A stretch of 64,000 bases of DNA from Frigoribacterium faeni (GCF_011761235.1 NZ_JAAOYW010000001.1:781-64780); one strand, 5' to 3'. Positions 7,530-15,845 are shown, numbered from the stretch's first letter. Numbers and translations are program-made. Notes: generated from the letters alone by a model not told the origin.

Positions 7530-9005
7530 TCAGGCGGCGGGGCCCTCGCCCAGGGCGACCGTCGCGGTGTGGCTCGTGCCGGCCGCGTCGGTCCACGTGA
7601 GCTGCACCTGGTCGCCCGCGTCGTGCGCCTGGACGGCGGCGGTCAACGCGGACGCGTCCGCGACGGGGGTGCCGTCGAGGGCGGTGACGACGTCGCCCGC
7701 CACGAGGCCGGCCGCCTCCGCGGCGCTGCCCTGGACGGTGCCGGCGATCGGGACGCCCGTCCCGGTTCCCGTCGCCGTGCCGGAGATCTGCGCGCCCAGG
7801 AAGGCGGGCAGCCCGATCTGGACGGTCGAGCCGCCCTCGCCCGAGGTGATCTGCTCCGCGATCGACAGCGCGTGCGAGATCGGGATCGCGTACCCGGTGA
7901 TCGGCGTCGTGCCCGAGGAGGCGGCGGTCACGATGCCGACGACCTCGCCGTCCGCGTCGCGCAGCGGCCCGCCGGAGTCGCCCGACACGACGTCCGACTG
8001 CAGCTCGATCAGGCCCGACAGGGACTCCGTGCCGCTGCCCGTCTCGCTCTGCACGGTGATCGCCTGGTCGGTGGCGAGCACGCTGCCCTCGGCCGTGACG
8101 AGGTCGCCGGTGCCCCCGGCGTTGCCCGTCGAGTGCACGGCGTCGCCCACGGCCACGTCGCCCGACGCGTCGAAGTCGACCGGCGTCAGGCCGCTGGCGT
8201 CCTGCAGCTGCAGCACCGCGACGTCGTTCGTCGCGTCCGTCCCGACCACCCGGGCGGTGTAGGTCTGGCCCGTGGTCTCGTCCGTCACCTCGATGCTGGT
8301 GGCGCCCTGCACGACGTGGTTGTTCGTCAGCACGAGGCCGTCCGCGGTCATGACCATCCCGGTGCCCGCCGACCGGTACGAGGAGTCGTAGTCCAGCGTG
8401 CTGACGATCGTGACGACGCCCTGGGTCTCCTCGGCCGTGGCGGCGGTGGCCGAGGTCTGCGAGCCGGTGCCGCCCTGCGCCTGGCCCTGGCTCTGGCCCT
8501 GGCCCGGCAGGAGCTGGCCCTGCGACGACGAGCCGTCGGAGCCGCCGAAGGGCGAGCCCTGCGAGGGCAGCTGCTGGGGGACGAGCTGGTAGGTCTGCTG
8601 ACGCGCCTCGGCCGCCGCGAGGCCGACCGAGTGGCCGAGCGACCAGGCGCCGACGCCGGCGCCGCCGACCCCGAGCACGAGGGCCGCCGCGGCCCCGGTC
8701 ACGAGCACCCAGCGGCCCGGTCGGCGGCGCGCGGGTCGCGGGCCGAACGCCGGGGGGACGGCACCGGCCGCGGCGGCGGCGGCCGGGTCGTGCTGCGGCG
8801 CGGTCGGCCCCGGGGCGGGCGCGGAGACCCAGCGGGCGTCCGAGCCGCCGGTGACGTGGGGGAGGGTGTGCGCCTCCGCCGGGGCGGACTCGTCCGCGGT
8901 CGGGGCGGGGGCGGGGGCAGGGGCCGTGTGGTCCGTCGGCTCCGGGGTCGTCGCGGGCGTCGGCTGGTCAGCGGTGCGGTCGGCGTCGCTCTCGCGGTCG
9001 TTCAT
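7530..9005 (-). CDS. membrane-anchored trypsin-like serine protease with PDZ domain (HtrA/DegP type)
   Basis: 491 residues. A Pro/Ala/Asp-rich cytoplasmic tail of about 95 residues precedes one membrane anchor (about 99-123, WVLVTGAAAALVLGVGG). A low-complexity Gln/Gly/Ser linker (about 140-190) then leads to the protease domain outside the membrane. The catalytic triad is visible as H230 (TNNHVVQG), D261 (TNDVAVLQL) and S344 (SGDSGGPL). A C-terminal PDZ domain (about 395-485, AGDVVTALDGTPV) should recognise substrate tails. Such proteases handle misfolded envelope proteins. The start at 9005 has AGGAGG seven bases upstream. It is divergent from the GarA-like gene, with 234 bases between them. 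Confidence 0.88.
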   Translation of the reverse strand: MNDRESDADRTADQPTPATTPEPTDHTAPAPAPAPTADESAPAEAHTLPHVTGGSDARWVSAPAPGPTAPQHDPAAAAAAGAVPPAFGPRPARRRPGRWVLVTGAAAALVLGVGGAGVGAWSLGHSVGLAAAEARQQTYQLVPQQLPSQGSPFGGSDGSSSQGQLLPGQGQSQGQAQGGTGSQTSATAATAEETQGVVTIVSTLDYDSSYRSAGTGMVMTADGLVLTNNHVVQGATSIEVTDETTGQTYTARVVGTDATNDVAVLQLQDASGLTPVDFDASGDVAVGDAVHSTGNAGGTGDLVTAEGSVLATDQAITVQSETGSGTESLSGLIELQSDVVSGDSGGPLRDADGEVVGIVTAASSGTTPITGYAIPISHALSIAEQITSGEGGSTVQIGLPAFLGAQISGTATGTGTGVPIAGTVQGSAAEAAGLVAGDVVTALDGTPVADASALTAAVQAHDAGDQVQLTWTDAAGTSHTATVALGEGPAA

Positions 9006-9187
9006 GGGGTGCCTCCTGAGGCGGTGGTCGAGGTGATGAGGACCATGGAACGGCCCGACCCCATCGATTCCCTATGAACGGCCGAGGAGGCGGTCGTGAG
9101 TTCTCGGAGGAACAGCCGACAGCCTCGCCCCGTGTCCGCCCTGCGGCGGACGCGACTCGTCCCCAGGGCGCCACCTGTCGAAAAGCG

Positions 9188-9218
9188 TTGCGGTCGGATG
9201 CCGCCGATCCGATACGCT
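9188..9218 (+). promoter_or_regulatory. candidate promoter of the garA-like operon
   Basis: TTGCGG (9188-9193) and TACGCT (9213-9218) with a 19-bp gap, 21 bases before the ATG. A good ribosome site (GAAGGAGG) lies between. The long gap is unusual for a housekeeping sigma factor. Confidence 0.4.
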
Positions 9219-9239
9219 GGAGGCCGAAGGAGGTCCACG

Positions 9240-9785
9240 ATGGCAGAGCCGGTTCACCACGTGCCCGACAAGCACAGCCCCGACGAGCACAGCCCCGACG
9301 GGCACGGCCCCGACGCGCACGCCGCAGGGCAGCAGGGCGTCCCCGGCTCCTCCCGCGAGGTCGACACCACCCTCAGCTTCAACGAGGAGTACCAGGCGCA
9401 GCTCGCGGCCCTCCAGGGCGGCGCCACCACCGACGAGGGCGAGGCCGTCGCGGCGCTCCCCTCCGGCTCCGCGCTGCTCGTGGTCCGCCGCGGCCCGAAC
9501 ATCGGCGCGCGGTTCCTCCTCGACTCCGACGTCACCGTCGCCGGTCGCCACCCCGACGCCGGCATCTTCCTCGACGACGTGACGGTGAGCCGCAAGCACG
9601 CCGAGTTCCGTCGCTCGGGCACCACCTTCACGGTCGCCGACCTCGGCTCGCTGAACGGCACCTACTTCGACGGCGTCCGCATCGACGAGGCGCTCCTCAG
9701 CGACGGCGCCGAGGTGCAGGTGGGCAAGTTCCGTCTCACCTTCTACGCCTCGCGCGTCGACCTGGCCACCCTGGCGCTCCAGTAG
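9240..9785 (+). CDS. garA: FHA domain protein, GarA/OdhI-like
   Basis: 181 residues. The C-terminal FHA domain (about 75-175) carries the phosphothreonine-binding residues: AGRHPDAG (R103), VSRKHAEF (S117, H120) and LGSLNGTYF (N139, G140). The N-terminal tail contains an adjacent Thr pair in REVDTTLSFNEEY, which aligns with the ETT motif phosphorylated by PknB/PknG-type kinases in GarA and OdhI. In those proteins the phosphorylated tail folds back on the FHA domain and releases 2-oxoglutarate dehydrogenase from inhibition. The first 35 residues are a His/Asp/Pro-rich extension with repeated SPDEHSPDGHGPD, not typical of the family. The stop overlaps the next GTG by one base (TAGTG), and the next gene is FtsR-like, as in mycobacteria and corynebacteria. 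Confidence 0.87.
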   Translation: MAEPVHHVPDKHSPDEHSPDGHGPDAHAAGQQGVPGSSREVDTTLSFNEEYQAQLAALQGGATTDEGEAVAALPSGSALLVVRRGPNIGARFLLDSDVTVAGRHPDAGIFLDDVTVSRKHAEFRRSGTTFTVADLGSLNGTYFDGVRIDEALLSDGAEVQVGKFRLTFYASRVDLATLALQ

Positions 9786-10483
9786 TGCCCGGCACCGCCG
9801 CCGCCCGCTCGTCGTCGACCGGGCCGGCCGACCTGTTGACGATCGGGCAGGTCCTGGCGCGTCTCAAGCCCGAGTTCCCCGACCTGAGCAACAGCAAGCT
9901 CCGGTTCCTCGAGGAGCGCCAGCTCGTTACGCCCGTCCGCACGGCGTCCGGGTACCGCAAGTTCTCCTCCGCCGACGTCGAGCGCCTCCGGTTCATCCTC
10001 GGCCTCCAGCGCGACCACTACCTGCCGCTCAAGGTCATCCGACAGCACCTCGACGACCTCGACGCCGGGCGCCCGTCCACGCTCCCGGCCGGGTCCGCCC
10101 CGGTCTCGATGCTGTCGACGGTGCGTCGGCTGTCGCGGGCCGACCTCCTGCGCGAGACGGGCGCCTCCTCGGCGCTGCTCGACGACGCGATCGCGTCGTC
10201 GCTCGTCCCGCCGGCCGAGACCTACGGCGACGAGGCCGTCGCGGTGCTCACCGCCCTCGTCGAGCTCGGGCGGTCGGGCATCGAGCCCCGGCACCTGCGC
10301 AGCTTCCGGGCCGCGGCCGAGCGCGAGCTGAGCCTCATCGAGAGCGCCCTCTCGTCGGTGGCCCGGCGTCGCGACGCGGCCGGCCGGGCACGCGTCGCCG
10401 AGCTCTCCCGCGAGCTCGCGGGGCAGCTCGAGGTCGTGCGCACGTCGCTCATCCGCTCGGCCCTCGACCGCCTCGACACGTAG
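9785..10483 (+). CDS. ftsR: MerR-family regulator, FtsR-like
   Basis: 232 residues. An N-terminal winged helix-turn-helix (about 18-85: TIGQVLARLKPEFPDLSNSKLRFLEERQLV, then SGYRKFSSADVERLRFI; shown only as landmarks) is followed by a helical effector region. The longer insert after the first helix, LKPEFPDLSNSK, is typical of the FtsR/Rv1828 group, which is encoded directly after garA/odhI in actinobacteria. In Corynebacterium glutamicum FtsR activates ftsZ. GTG start overlapping the garA-like stop. This window also holds ftsZ, with a 9-bp dyad upstream, so a regulatory link inside the same region is plausible but unproven. Confidence 0.8.
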   Translation: MPGTAAARSSSTGPADLLTIGQVLARLKPEFPDLSNSKLRFLEERQLVTPVRTASGYRKFSSADVERLRFILGLQRDHYLPLKVIRQHLDDLDAGRPSTLPAGSAPVSMLSTVRRLSRADLLRETGASSALLDDAIASSLVPPAETYGDEAVAVLTALVELGRSGIEPRHLRSFRAAAERELSLIESALSSVARRRDAAGRARVAELSRELAGQLEVVRTSLIRSALDRLDT

Positions 10484-10588
10484 ACGCCGACGACCACGAC
10501 GAATATCCTCGACACGCCGACTCCTCGACGCGGATGTCGCCTCGACGGAGGCCCGATGTGGGTACCGTGGGACCAGGTCGAACCATCA

Positions 10589-10611
10589 ACCCGGTGTTGA
10601 ATGTTTCGGGT
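10589..10611. promoter_or_regulatory. ACCCG-N13-CGGGT dyad before the second MerR gene
   Basis: A 5-bp inverted repeat separated by 13 bp, enclosing the relatively AT-rich GTGTTGAATGTTT, 28 bp before the start. MerR-family genes are often autoregulated through such dyads. The arms are short, so this is tentative. Confidence 0.35.
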
Positions 10612-10638
10612 CAGATCGACGACGTGGAAGGCAGCCAG

Positions 10639-11187
10639 ATGAACGAGACAGGTTCCCCTGAGGGATCCCGCTACGAGCGGGGCCTGCTCTTCACCGACGG
10701 CATGCCCGACCTCGACATAGACAGCGGCTACCGCGGCACCGTCGCCGCCCGGGCCGCCGGCATCAGCTACCGCCAGCTCGACTACTGGGCGCGCACCGGC
10801 CTCGTCGAGCCCACCATCCGCGGCGCCGCCGGCTCCGGCTCGCAGCGCCTCTACGGCTTCCGCGACATCCTCGTCCTCAAGCTCGTCAAGCGCCTCCTCG
10901 ACACCGGCATCTCGCTGCAGCAGATCCGCACCGCGGTCAACCAGCTCCGCGAGGCCGGCGTCAACGACCTGGCCCAGACCACCCTGATGAGCGACGGGGC
11001 GAGCGTCTACCTCTGCACCTCGAACGACGAGGTCATCGACCTCGTGAGCCGCGGTCAGGGAGTCTTCGGCATCGCCGTGGGCAAGGTGCTCCGCGAGGTC
11101 GAGACCAGCCTCGTCGAGCTCGACAGCACGCCGGCCGTCGATCCGTCCGACGAGCTCGCCGCCCGCCGGGGCGACCGCGCCAGCTGA
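10639..11187 (+). CDS. MerR-family transcriptional regulator (Rv1830-like)
   Basis: 182 residues. The DNA-binding domain (about 30-95) reads YRGTVAARAAGISYRQLDYW and then GLVEPTIRGA, SGSQRLYGFRDILVLKLVKRL. The rest is helical with DGASVYLCTSNDEVIDLVSRGQG near 125. Position and sequence resemble the second MerR regulator that follows garA in mycobacteria (Rv1830). In mycobacteria a bifunctional-nuclease gene (Rv1829) lies between the two regulators; here that gene is absent and 155 non-coding bases separate them. The target is unknown. GAAGG lies nine bases before the ATG. Convergent with the ParA gene. Confidence 0.82.
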   Translation: MNETGSPEGSRYERGLLFTDGMPDLDIDSGYRGTVAARAAGISYRQLDYWARTGLVEPTIRGAAGSGSQRLYGFRDILVLKLVKRLLDTGISLQQIRTAVNQLREAGVNDLAQTTLMSDGASVYLCTSNDEVIDLVSRGQGVFGIAVGKVLREVETSLVELDSTPAVDPSDELAARRGDRAS

Positions 11188-11259
11188 CTCGCGGCCGGCC
11201 GCTTGAGGCCGCCGGCACGACCCGGGCCGACCGGGTCGACCGCCGCGCGCAGCTGGCGC

Positions 11260-11317
11260 GGCTGACTCAGCGCGGCTGCCTCAGAGCGACCGGCTCAGCG
11301 CCCGGTCGGCTCAGCGC
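11260..11317. repeat. four 14-bp imperfect tandem repeats spanning the parA-like stop codon
   Basis: Copies: GGCTGACTCAGCGC (11260-11273), GGCTGCCTCAGAGC (11274-11287), GACCGGCTCAGCGC (11288-11301) and, after two extra bases, GGTCGGCTCAGCGC (11304-11317). All share CTCAG; on the minus strand this is CTGAG, and the TGA in the last copy is the stop codon of the ParA gene. Confidence 0.75.
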
Positions 11318-12123
11318 GTGGCAGGCTCGGCGTAGTCGCCGATCTTCGCCGTGCGCATGATGCGCTCGAGCAGCTGGTCGAAGTTGCGCGCCATCTCCTG
11401 GGCGCTCTCGCCCGGCCAGACGTGCAGGGGCTTGGCGGCGCCCTGGGCCTGCTGCAGCGACGTCCGCTCGGGCAGCTGCGGGCTCAGCACGAGGGGGCCG
11501 AACATGTCGCGCAGCTCCTTGATGCGGAACTGGTGCTCGATCGACTGCACGCGGGCACGGTTGACGATGATGCCGAGCGGCTGGAGGCGCGGCGAGAGTC
11601 CCCGACGGATCTCCTCGATGGCGCGCAGGGCACGGTCGGCCGCGGCGACGCTGAAGAGACCGGGCTCGGTGACCACGGTGACGCGGTCGGAGGCGGCCCA
11701 GGCGGTGCGCGTGAGGGCGTTGAGCGAGGGAGCGCAGTCGATCAAGACGAGGTCGTAGTCGGCCTCGACGTTGGCGAGCGCCTCCTCGAGCTTCCAGATG
11801 TCGCGGATGGACGGGTGCGGGCCGTCGAAGTTGATGGCGGACGGGCTGCCGATCATGACGTCGATCTTGCCCGTGCGGCCCTTGGTCCAGCCGCTCGGGG
11901 CGATGGCCGCGCGGACCGTCTTCTCCTTGGGGGACGCGAGCACGTCGGCCACGTTGAGGTGGCCCGCGACCGTGATGTCGAGGCCGGTGGAGACGTCGGA
12001 CTGCGGGTCGAGGTCGACCACCAGGGTGCGGAGGCCCTTGGCGAAGGCCGCCGACGTGAGCCCGAGCGTCACGGTCGTCTTGCCGACGCCGCCTTTGAGA
12101 GAACTGACGCTGAGTACATGCAC
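11311..12123 (-). CDS. ParA/MinD-type ATPase
   Basis: 270 residues from a GTG at 12123. Deviant Walker A motif KGGVGKTT at residues 10-17, Walker A' [11 protein letters not shown], and Walker [11 protein letters not shown]. This marks the ParA/MIPZ group of dimerising ATPases that position chromosomes, plasmids or protein complexes. No ParB gene or parS-like site is nearby, so it is an orphan ParA and not a partition cassette. The central region (residues 60-115) is longer than in plasmid ParA and contains [19 protein letters not shown]. It is convergent with the MerR gene. The 3' end, including the stop codon, is part of a small tandem repeat. Confidence 0.83.
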   Translation of the reverse strand: MHVLSVSSLKGGVGKTTVTLGLTSAAFAKGLRTLVVDLDPQSDVSTGLDITVAGHLNVADVLASPKEKTVRAAIAPSGWTKGRTGKIDVMIGSPSAINFDGPHPSIRDIWKLEEALANVEADYDLVLIDCAPSLNALTRTAWAASDRVTVVTEPGLFSVAAADRALRAIEEIRRGLSPRLQPLGIIVNRARVQSIEHQFRIKELRDMFGPLVLSPQLPERTSLQQAQGAAKPLHVWPGESAQEMARNFDQLLERIMRTAKIGDYAEPATR

Positions 12124-12289
12124 GACGACGACGATACCGTCACTATTCTTGAAGCGCCTGCACGCCACGTCGCCCGACGTGCGATCCCGGCAGGCTCTGC
12201 CCGGCCGTGGCGGCCCGGTCCCGATCCCCGGCGCGTCCGCCCGGCAGGCCCCGTCCGTCCCCGTCCCCGTCCTCCTGGAGGTGCTCGTC

Positions 12290-12787
12290 GTGAGCGTCCG
12301 ACCCATCCGACTCTTCGGCGATCCCGTGCTCCGGTCGCCCTCCGACCCCGTGCGCATCGGCGATCCCCGGCTCGCCTCGCTCGTCGACGACCTCCTGGAC
12401 ACCGTCCGCGAGCCGGGCCGCGCGGGGGTCGCCGCACCCCAGATCGGCGTCGGCCTGCGGGCCTTCAGCTACAACGTCGACGGCGAGGTCGGCTACGTCC
12501 TCAACCCCGAGGTCGTCGAGGCCTCCGGCGAGCGGGAGCTCGTCGACGAGGGCTGCCTGTCCGTGCCCGGGTTCTGGTTCCCCACGCCGCGGTGGTCGTA
12601 CGCCAGGGTCGAGGGCGTCGACCTCGACGGCGCGCCCGTGGTGCTCGAGGGCACGGGGCTGATGGCTCAGGCGCTGCAGCACGAGACCGACCACCTGGCC
12701 GGCACGCTCTACGTCATGACGCTCGAGGGCGAGACCCGCCGCGAGGCGCTGCGCGAGATCCGGTCGAGCGACTGGTGGCGCGCCTGA
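12290..12787 (+). CDS. def: peptide deformylase
   Basis: 165 residues. Removes the N-formyl group from new proteins. All three family motifs are present: GVAAPQIG (46-53), EGCLS (87-91, metal ligand C89) and QHETDH (130-135, ligands H131 and H135 with catalytic E132). GTG at 12290 was chosen because GGAGG at 12277-12281 is eight bases upstream; another GTG at 12281 overlaps that site. Shorter than many deformylases at the C-terminus, ending SSDWWRA. The last codons and the stop are duplicated just downstream (see repeat). Neighbour genes are unrelated and on the other strand. Confidence 0.93.
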   Translation: MSVRPIRLFGDPVLRSPSDPVRIGDPRLASLVDDLLDTVREPGRAGVAAPQIGVGLRAFSYNVDGEVGYVLNPEVVEASGERELVDEGCLSVPGFWFPTPRWSYARVEGVDLDGAPVVLEGTGLMAQALQHETDHLAGTLYVMTLEGETRREALREIRSSDWWRA

Positions 12788-12816
12788 GCCAGAGCGACCG
12801 GCGGCGCGCCTGAGCC
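12766..12816 (+). repeat. 25-bp direct repeat copying the end of def with its stop codon
   Basis: Copy 1 is 12766-12790 and includes the stop TGA (12785-12787); copy 2 is 12792-12816. They match at 23 of 25 positions, both beginning GAGCGAC and ending GGCGCGCCTGAGCC. Confidence 0.8.
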
Positions 12817-12827
12817 GACGCCGCGCC

Positions 12828-12878
12828 GGACGCGGCAGGCCGGCACGGTGCCCGAGCGCCGCCCGGCCGGCCGCGTCC
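12828..12878. terminator. convergent hairpin between def and fadD
   Basis: 16-base arms 12828-12843 and 12863-12878 (beginning GGACGCGGC) with one mismatch and a 19-base loop. Confidence 0.5.
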
Positions 12879-12885
12879 GCGGGGG

Positions 12886-14742
12886 TCAGCGGGCGGTCGG
12901 GCCCGCCCCGTCGGCTCCGTGCACGGTGCGGACCGAGTCCGTGTTCGGGTACACCGAGTAGAGGTCGGCGATCTGGCCCGCGAAGTCCTGCAGCACCACG
13001 GCCCGCTTCACGCTCATCTTCGGGGTGAGGTGGCCTCCGGCCTCCGTCAGCTCGACCGGCAGCACGACGAACTTGCGGATGGACTCCGCGCGCGAGACGG
13101 CCTCGTTCGCGACGTCGATCGCCTTCTGCACCTCGGCGAGCACCTTCGGGTGCGTCGCGGCCTCCGCCAACGGCATGTCGGCGGCCTCGCCGGCGTTGTT
13201 CAGCCAGACGGGCAGCATCTCCGGGTCGAGGGTGATCAGCGCCGAGACGAACGGTCGCTGGTCGCCGACGACCACGACCTGGCCGACGAGCGAGTTCGCC
13301 CGGATCGGGTCCTCGAGCGCGGCCGGGGCGACGTTCTTGCCGCCCGCCGTGACGATGATCTCCTTCTTGCGGCCCGTGATGGTGAGGTAGCCCTCGTCGT
13401 CGAGCGAGCCGAGGTCGCCCGTGCGGAACCAGCCGTCCTGCAGCACCGCGGCCGTCTCCTCCTCGTTCTTCCAGTAGCCGGCGAAGACGTTCTCGCCCTT
13501 GACGAGAACCTCCCCGTCGTCGTCGATCCGCAGCGAGACGCCCGGCAGTGCGGGGCCGACGGTGCCGATCTTGAACCGCGACGCGAGGTTCACCGAGGCG
13601 GGCGCGGTCGTCTCGGTCAGCCCGTAGCCCTCGAGGATGCGGATGTCGAGGCTGCGGAAGAAGTGGCCGAGCCGGGTGCCGAGCGGCGCCGACCCCGACA
13701 CGGCGTAGCGGACGTTCCCGCCCATGGCCTTCCGCAGCTTGCCGTAGACGAGACGGTCGAAGAGCGCGAAGCGCAGCCGCAGGCCGAGGGGCACGGTGCC
13801 CTCGTCGAGCGCGCGCGAGTGGGCGATCGCCACCGCGACCGCCTGGCGGAAGATCGCGCCCCGGCCCGAGGCCTCGGCCTTCTGCTCCGCCGAGTTGTAG
13901 ACCTTCTCGAAGACCCGCGGGACGGCGAGCAGGAACGAGGGGCGGAAGGAGGCGAGCGAGGGGAGGAGCTGCTTGGTGTCGGCCTGGTGCCCCACCTTCA
14001 CCCCGGCGTGCACCGAGAGCACGGCGATGAAGCGGGCGAAGACGTGGGCCGTCGTGATGAAGAGCAGGGTCGACGACCCCGGGGCGACGACGTCGCCCAT
14101 GGCCACCGCGGCGTTGCGGCTGGTCTCGACGAAGTTGGCGTGCGTGAGCATGCAGCCCTTGGGGCGGCCGGTGGTGCCCGACGTGTAGATGATCGTCGCG
14201 AGGTCGTCCCCGCGGGCCAGCGTGCGCCTGCGCTCCAGCTCGTCGTCCGAGACGCCGCGGCCGGCGAGGGCGAGCTTGTCGAGGTCGCCGAGGTCGATCT
14301 GCCAGACGTGCGCGACGTCGGGCAGCTCGGGGTGCACCTCGTCGAAGCGCGCGAAGTGGTCGGGCGTCTCGACGATGACGGCGACGGCGCCGGAGTCGCT
14401 GAGGTTCCAGTGCACCTGGCTCGGGGACGACGTCTCGTAGACGGGCACGAGCAGGGCGCCGGCGAACCAGACGGCGAAGTCGACGAGCGTCCACTCGTAC
14501 CGGGTGCGGCTCATCAGGCCGACGACGTCGCCGGGCTCGATGCCCGAGGCGATCAGGCCCTTGGCGACCTCGCGGACGCGCGAGGCGAACTCGGCGGCCG
14601 TGACGTCGGTCCAGCCGCCCGTGCCGTCGGGGACGGCGAAGAGGGGGTCGTTCGGCGTCGCCGCGGCCCGCTCGACGAGCAGGTCGGTCGCGTTGGCGGA
14701 CGGGTCCGCGGGGACCACGAGGGGGACGGTGTGTTCGTTCAC
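12886..14742 (-). CDS. long-chain fatty acid--CoA ligase (AMP-binding, FadD15-like)
   Basis: 618 residues. Activates fatty acids with ATP to acyl-adenylate and then acyl-CoA. AMP-binding motif YTSGTTGRPKG at 186-196, the GYGLTETTAP motif, the TGDLG motif (WFRTGDLGSLDDEG) and the C-terminal ITGRKKEIIVTAGGKN hinge with its catalytic-lysine region are all present. The order and length fit the FadD15/long-chain type, not a short-chain acetyl-CoA synthetase. GTG start at 14742 with GAAGGAG about six bases upstream. It is a single-gene unit, divergent from the ROK glucokinase and convergent with def. Chain-length preference cannot be read. Confidence 0.88.
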   Translation of the reverse strand: MNEHTVPLVVPADPSANATDLLVERAAATPNDPLFAVPDGTGGWTDVTAAEFASRVREVAKGLIASGIEPGDVVGLMSRTRYEWTLVDFAVWFAGALLVPVYETSSPSQVHWNLSDSGAVAVIVETPDHFARFDEVHPELPDVAHVWQIDLGDLDKLALAGRGVSDDELERRRTLARGDDLATIIYTSGTTGRPKGCMLTHANFVETSRNAAVAMGDVVAPGSSTLLFITTAHVFARFIAVLSVHAGVKVGHQADTKQLLPSLASFRPSFLLAVPRVFEKVYNSAEQKAEASGRGAIFRQAVAVAIAHSRALDEGTVPLGLRLRFALFDRLVYGKLRKAMGGNVRYAVSGSAPLGTRLGHFFRSLDIRILEGYGLTETTAPASVNLASRFKIGTVGPALPGVSLRIDDDGEVLVKGENVFAGYWKNEEETAAVLQDGWFRTGDLGSLDDEGYLTITGRKKEIIVTAGGKNVAPAALEDPIRANSLVGQVVVVGDQRPFVSALITLDPEMLPVWLNNAGEAADMPLAEAATHPKVLAEVQKAIDVANEAVSRAESIRKFVVLPVELTEAGGHLTPKMSVKRAVVLQDFAGQIADLYSVYPNTDSVRTVHGADGAGPTAR

Positions 14743-14851
14743 GGCAGCTCCTTCGGCACCGAGCAGGGTCCGACGAGCTTAGCGGGAGCCGCTCCACGGC
14801 GGTCGGGGCCGCCGCCGGGAGGTCGTGGACCGCCCCGGGCGCGCCCGAGGA

Positions 14852-14857
14852 TAGACT
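14852..14857 (+). promoter_or_regulatory. -10-like TAGACT of the ROK gene
   Basis: TAGACT ends eight bases before GTG 14866 and two before GTG 14860. The spacing favours 14866 as the start of a leaderless message. Confidence 0.5.
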
Positions 14858-14865
14858 CGGTGCTC

Positions 14866-15816
14866 GTGCAGGCAATCGGTATCGACATCGGCGGAACGAA
14901 GATCGCGGGCGGGGTCGTCACCGAGCTGGGCGAGATCGTCGCCGAGGCCCGGGTCCCCACGCCCGCCGGCGACGCCGGGGCCATCGTCGACGCGGTCGTC
15001 GACATGGTCCGGCAGCTCCAGGCCCAGCACCCCGAGGTCGTCGCGGCCGGCGTGGCCGCCCCCGGCTTCATCGACGCCTCCCAGTCCGTCGTCTACTACA
15101 CGCCGAACATCCCGTGGCGCAACGAGCCGCTGCGCGCCCGGCTGTCCGAGAAGCTCGACCTGCACATCACCATCGACAACGACGCGAACGCCGCGGGCTG
15201 GGCGGAGTTCCGCTTCGGCGCCGGCCGACTGGCCAGCGACATGACGATGCTCACCATCGGCACGGGGGTCGGCGGGGCGATCGTCGCCCAGGACCGCCTG
15301 CTCCGCGGCGGCTTCGGCACCGGCGGCGAGCTCGGCCACATGCGCATCGTCCCCGACGGCCTGCCCTGCGGCTGCGGTGCGCGGGGCTGCATCGAGCAGT
15401 ACGGCTCGGGTCGTGCCCTGCTGCGCATGGCCGGCGAGGTCGCCGACCTGGGCGGCGTGGGGTCGGCCCTCGCCGCCGCCCGCGCGGTCACGGGCGAGCT
15501 CACCGGGCACGACGTCGCCGCCCTCATGCAGGCCGGCGACCCGGGGGCCCTCGAGGCCCTGCGCCAGCTCGGCACCTGGCTGGGCCAGGCGGCGGCCTCG
15601 CTGTCGGTCATCCTCGACCCGCAGGTCTTCGTCTTCGGCGGGGGAGTCGCGCAGTCCGGCGAGCTCCTGCTCGCGCCCGTGCGCAAGGCGTACCACGAGC
15701 ACCTGCCTGCTCGTGGCTTCCACCCCGAGCCCGACTTCGTCATCGCCGAGCTCGTGAACGACGCGGGCGTCGTGGGCGCCGCCGACCTCGCCCGCCTGCA
15801 CGCGTCGAGTCGCTAG
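14866..15816 (+). CDS. glk: ROK-family glucokinase
   Basis: 316 residues. Phosphorylates glucose with ATP (some members use polyphosphate or other hexoses). N-terminal phosphate-binding motif IGIDIGGTKIAGG, catalytic-base region TIDNDANAAGWAEF, the second loop TIGTGVGGAIV, and the ROK zinc motif CGCGARGC (168-175) followed by IEQYGSG. No helix-turn-helix precedes the kinase, so this is an enzyme and not a NagC-type repressor. Start 14866 is preferred because a -10-like TAGACT ends eight bases before it; GTG at 14860 is two codons upstream. The TAG stop is also the first half of the -10 for the next gene. Confidence 0.88.
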   Translation: MQAIGIDIGGTKIAGGVVTELGEIVAEARVPTPAGDAGAIVDAVVDMVRQLQAQHPEVVAAGVAAPGFIDASQSVVYYTPNIPWRNEPLRARLSEKLDLHITIDNDANAAGWAEFRFGAGRLASDMTMLTIGTGVGGAIVAQDRLLRGGFGTGGELGHMRIVPDGLPCGCGARGCIEQYGSGRALLRMAGEVADLGGVGSALAAARAVTGELTGHDVAALMQAGDPGALEALRQLGTWLGQAAASLSVILDPQVFVFGGGVAQSGELLLAPVRKAYHEHLPARGFHPEPDFVIAELVNDAGVVGAADLARLHASSR

Positions 15817-15819
15817 ACT
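15814..15819 (+). promoter_or_regulatory. -10-like TAGACT overlapping the glk stop codon
   Basis: The stop codon TAG (15814-15816) is the first half of TAGACT. The plsC-like start lies 26 bases downstream with the ribosome site GAGGGAGGG between. Confidence 0.45.
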
Positions 15820-15845
15820 CCGACCGCTCGAGAGGGAGGGCACCG

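Noticed and set aside
11311-12123. ParA gene as part of a plasmid or chromosome partition cassette
   Set aside because: No parB and no TGTTTCACGTGAAACA-like parS site in the vicinity.
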